Positions 60,473-64,000 of a stretch of 64,000 bases of DNA are shown here, piece by piece. The notes beneath the pieces were generated by a model. It saw only the letters and a program-made list of their open reading frames with translations. It ran no database searches and was not told the origin of the DNA. A program made the position numbers and the translations under genes. Origin of the DNA: Phoronis australis (taxonomy: Eukaryota; Phoronida; Phoronidae); the NCBI GenBank assembly GCA_002633005.1, contig NMRA01000020.1, forward strand, positions 89,621 through 153,620. Reading direction: 5' to 3'. Position 1 is the first letter of the stretch. Every line of letters begins with the position of its first letter.

Positions 60473-61555
60473 AGAGATCTTAAGAAATTACTACATTGGC
60501 GTAGTTGCTGTTTAGCGAACTAGCTTAACTGCGTGTTCGCAAATGAAGAAAAAACTCATTTGGACACGATGCTGAGGGAGGGGTTATTGAACTGTCTACA
60601 CTACAGACATGACACTAGTCACTAGACAAGCCATGTTACATATACGGTGAGTGTGCCTAAGTCAATTGAAGTTTAGTTGTGAGATATTATGATGATGATG
60701 AAAACAATGGTGACGAACTCTATATTGTAAAACTCACCAGTTTGCCTGATAAACTTGATGCAGCTCGGCTGCTAGTGGACAGCAACGACGAAAAAAACTG
60801 CTATCCGCAAGATGGCGCGAGCACGGTGACCATTGTTTCTCACCTCTAATTACAAAAGACATCTAACCACTTCGATATTCCTGAGCGTTCCATTTGCTCA
60901 TAACATTTTGCATATAATAAAAGTCGCCAGAGATTTGTCAAAGACTTGTCATATTTAGTGAAAACATAAATATTTGAAAATTTGTTTCCCTAAAAATTTA
61001 CCAATTGCAAGTTTTCAACAGTCGATGTATCCCTTCATATGTTTTTTGTTCACAGAAGACTGAAAATATTACTGCGTCCAGGATGAATGTGAGCGAGTGA
61101 TTGGGAAAGCACCACAGATGACAACATTGTGCGTATTCATCCCAGTTCAATCTTACCGCTTATTTATATTTTCTATGAGTATGACTGAATAAATGTTCCA
61201 AATCGGCCGTGAAATTATTAGCTTGCTGCTGGCAGTCTGCTACCGGGAAGTAGCTGAGGGGATATATGGCACGATGTAGGGCAAAGTGAAAACGTGCATT
61301 TTAAATTGTGTCGGTTTTTGACAGTGAAATCGACACATTTCGTTTCTCAACTAAAACCCACAAAAACTTGGTGATTAAACTACGATCACCCCATCGTCAC
61401 TTTCCGGCACCGGGCCTGACAGCGGGCGCGAACTCATGAGTGTATTTTTATTGTAGTATTATGTATATTATCAAATAACATAGTAATAACGATAACGACA
61501 ACACTAACGCCAACGACAACGATAATAATATCTGTCTGTTCATTTTGGCTATAAC
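60473..61555. other. No gene recognised
   Basis: Includes an AAC/GAT-rich simple stretch at about 61478-61531. Otherwise plain. Confidence 0.5.
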
Positions 61556-62030
61556 ATGCAATTCTGAAGTCATGACCCCTGGCAGTTTGCGGGAGGAATA
61601 GCAAAAATCTGACAAAGAGTGACAATCATGTTTTCCACTCAGTGTTCTGTGTGTTGAAGATTTGCGGAGAGAATTGCAAAAATCTCGACTATTTGCCGAC
61701 ACTGTATGACCGGGATGGTGTTGGCTAACGAGCCCATGGTTGTCGGGAACTAGCAATTATTTGCCCGACAAACTTGTGACAATATATGAGCCAACGAGGT
61801 CGTTGAAAGTTTTTCGACTGAATAACAAAAATCCCAGTACTTGACCGACGAGGATATGTGGCGTAGTGGTGGTTAGCCAAAGAAATCGTTGAAAAGTTTG
61901 TAGGTTGAATAGCAGACCGACAAGCTACAATGTGACCAACCATTCATATCGTTGCCGGAATGATTTGTTTGCTCTTTATCAACTTTTTGACCGACCTGTC
62001 CGTTAAAGACCAAAAATAGTTTATTTGGCC
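61556..62030. repeat. Old degenerate tandem repeat, roughly 75-bp period
   Basis: Blocks recur in order: GAATAGCAAAAATC / GAATTGCAAAAATC / GAATAACAAAAATC / GAATAGCAGACC; then TTGCCGAC / TTGACCGACGAG / TTTGACCGACC; then GCTAACGAG / CCAACGAGGTCGTTGAAAG / AGCCAAAGAAATCGTTGAAAAG / ACCATTCATATCGTTGCC. Copies are strongly diverged. Confidence 0.6.
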
Positions 62031-62279
62031 GACTTAATTGTTGGGCAAATAGCGTCAATCGGTACAACAGGAATTAAAACACTAGTACAAAAGTGGCCTT
62101 TTCATTTGTGAGCATTGTTTGCGCATTTGCAAAATGGCTTTCCATCCATTAGAAATGTTTGGAAAGATTCGTGAAAGAGTTTGCCACTATTTTGCTTTGA
62201 TTATCGGTTATATTTGTTGTATTTTGATGGACGCAAATTGAAGGTTTTTTCCTGAGATGTTTTTGCTTTGTTATGGCCG

Positions 62280-62652
62280 GGACATGACTGGCTGGACTAC
62301 TTGGAAAAGAAAGAATGAGAAACTCTTGAAGAGTTCCTTATTTCAAATGGCGATGGACATAAAAGACAAATGCCAAAGGCCGGCCTTGTTAATCTTCTGT
62401 GAAACAATGTTGCAGAGAAAATACACCCAGATGGAGTGTGCAACAATGATACCCTCCATGTCGAAGAAGAGCAAGAAAACCTAATTCCTGAAGAGGCTGC
62501 GATCGACTTAAAAGTCAATGCAAAAGATGGTGAAAGAAGACTATTCTGTGACGGGCTCGTAAACCTTCTGCGTAAGAACATTGCCGACAGAAAAAATGGC
62601 TACTCTGCAGTTCTTGATTTCGATGACCATGCATGCTACCACATTATTTGAA
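62280..62652 (+). pseudogene. Decayed coding-like fragment with a 57-codon internal repeat
   Basis: Not recognised. In one frame: MPKAGLVNLL, stop (TGA at 62400-62402), NNVAEKIHPDGVCNNDTLHV, EEEQENLIPEEAAIDLKVNA, GERRLFCDGLVNLLRKNIAD, then stop after CYHII. The GLVNLL-(R)-x-N-(V/I)A block occurs twice, 171 bp apart, in the same frame. The stop of the first copy sits where the second has Arg. The acidic composition and in-frame repeat suggest a former coding exon. Confidence 0.4.
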
Positions 62653-62784
62653 TGAGATTCTGACGTCATTGTCAAATGTCGATAGTGCCCTGCCCCTCCC
62701 CCCCCCCAAATAAACGTCCGTTTTTTGAATGCTTTATGAAATAGGACTCCCCAGTTTAGGATAATGAGGTGACAATCCCTGTAT

Positions 62785-64000
62785 CGTTTTCGACCCCTTC
62801 CACTGACGTTGTTCATACGAAGAAGTACCTTTTAAAGGTACCTTCGTTCTTGAAAGAAAGTCTAAATTCACCGGCAATTTTTATATTGTTTCCTGAGCGA
62901 CTAAGCTCCATTTTAATAGAGATGAATTTCCACAAACAATTAACTACATGCCTCATTGGTGTATGTACACACAAGAAGTCTGTCAAAAAGGCTGCTTGAT
63001 CAATACATGCGTGTTGACGTTGGCACACGCATATTCTTTTACACGCATGCACCCTATTAGTGACTAAGGTCGGAATATTTCTAAAACTTGCCAAGGTGGA
63101 ATAAAGCGCTTTCTAAATTACCGAGCGTTTTCTTTGTGACGAAGTTCCAGATAACACGAATTCCCACCAACAATTGGCTGCACCTAGGTGGCGAGCATTG
63201 CCGACACGAAGACTATCATAGGAAAAAAAAAAACAGCATGAAGCGAACTCAAAGATGTCGGAATCAAACACCCAGCCCTTGTATCATGAAAAACAAATCG
63301 ACATTAATTTCTAGATTTGAGACAATTAAAATGAAAGGCCTGAATCAGGTATGCGTCTTGAGGAACATGTCTCCCGGGTGGTGATAACTACATTGCCTTC
63401 CAAAAATGCGCAAAGACAGTGATGCACGATGATTACACGTGTGCGAACACGCACACACCCAAACTCTTAGATGCATTTAACTTATTTGGAACAAAAGTCG
63501 AAAAACGGGCCTTAACCCTGCTCTGTGGTTGCACACGATGGAATAAAAGCACTTTCAAAACTAAACTTGAAGTAGGAATGATGTATCCAATTACACTGTT
63601 TTCTGAGGTTATTTGTTTCAAGCTAAGCAATACGAATTTGCTTAACCGATTGGGTATACGTCTCATAGATGATGGAAAGTATCTACAAAAAGTCCATAAA
63701 AAACAAGGATGCTTGATCAACACGCGCGTGCAGTGAAACACATGAGCTATAGCGCATACTCCTTATTTATTACTAGTGTCCAAATGAGACTCAACCTTGA
63801 CAAACGGCTCACACCTGGTGGAATGAATGCCCTTTCAAAATTACCTACATGAACGCCACTTAAAGTACGCCGGATACTGTTCTCTGAGTAGCTTGTGTTT
63901 CACAATTCCTTATTAAATGAATTCCCATGACACATTAGCTACATGTCTCATACATCGGTGGGGCCGAAATTGTACGTGACTCAGGGGCTGATCCAGCATT
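62785..64000. repeat. Degenerate long-period repeat, about four units
   Basis: Shared blocks appear repeatedly: GGTGGAATAAAGCGCTTTCT / ATGGAATAAAAGCACTTTCA / GGTGGAATGAATGCCCTTTC (63095, 63538, 63817); GCTGCTTGATCAATACATGC / GATGCTTGATCAACACGCGC (62990, 63710); CAATTAACTACATGCCTCAT / CATTAGCTACATGTCTCAT (62937, 63932). Spacing is about 280-440 bp and irregular. Continues past the window end. Confidence 0.6.

Overview
The window is animal nuclear DNA: AT-rich, with long introns, GT-AG splicing, and many short terminal-inverted-repeat (TIR) elements and minisatellites. It holds one gene I can identify with confidence. This is an oxysterol-binding-protein-related lipid-transfer protein of the ORP5/ORP8 group (OSBPL5/8), on the minus strand, entering near 32.07 kb and running out of the window at position 1. 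I reconstructed 17 coding exons plus one alternative first exon from splice sites, reading phase and family similarity. Every junction keeps phase. The repeats suggest a marine or other invertebrate, but the species cannot be named from this sequence. The C-terminal part, including the expected ER membrane anchor, lies beyond position 1.

Layout of the gene (minus strand, 5' to 3'): low-complexity N-terminal exons at 32.0 and 28.2 kb; an alternative first exon with its own promoter-like sequence at 23.3-23.6 kb; basic linker exons at 19.2, 16.1 and 15.0 kb; the PH domain at 15.0-13.3 kb; an acidic serine-rich linker at 13.3-10.7 kb; and the OSBP-related lipid-binding domain (ORD) from 10.2 kb to 0.4 kb, with its signature motif split across the 6.4 and 5.9 kb exons. 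PH domain, acidic linker and ORD in this order are those of a lipid exchanger at ER-plasma membrane contacts.

The introns hold mobile and repetitive DNA: a decayed THAP-domain DNA transposon with TTAA-type target sites (8.40-9.98 kb), a second TTAA-flanked TIR element (10.97-12.41 kb), several MITE or foldback elements, and a partial tandem duplication of an ORD exon (7.75 kb).

Upstream of the gene (32-64 kb) I recognise no intact gene. This part has minisatellites (29, 48, 51 and 19 bp units), a 5'-truncated LINE nested inside a TIR element (39.7-42.4 kb), a probable assembly duplication with an N at its junction (43.69-44.23 kb), a promoter-like patch with a possible non-coding first exon (60.3-60.5 kb), a decayed coding-like fragment (62.28-62.65 kb), and old degenerate repeats to the end. 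Long open frames at 29.3 and 37.0-37.9 kb are by-products of tandem repeats whose unit length is a multiple of three.
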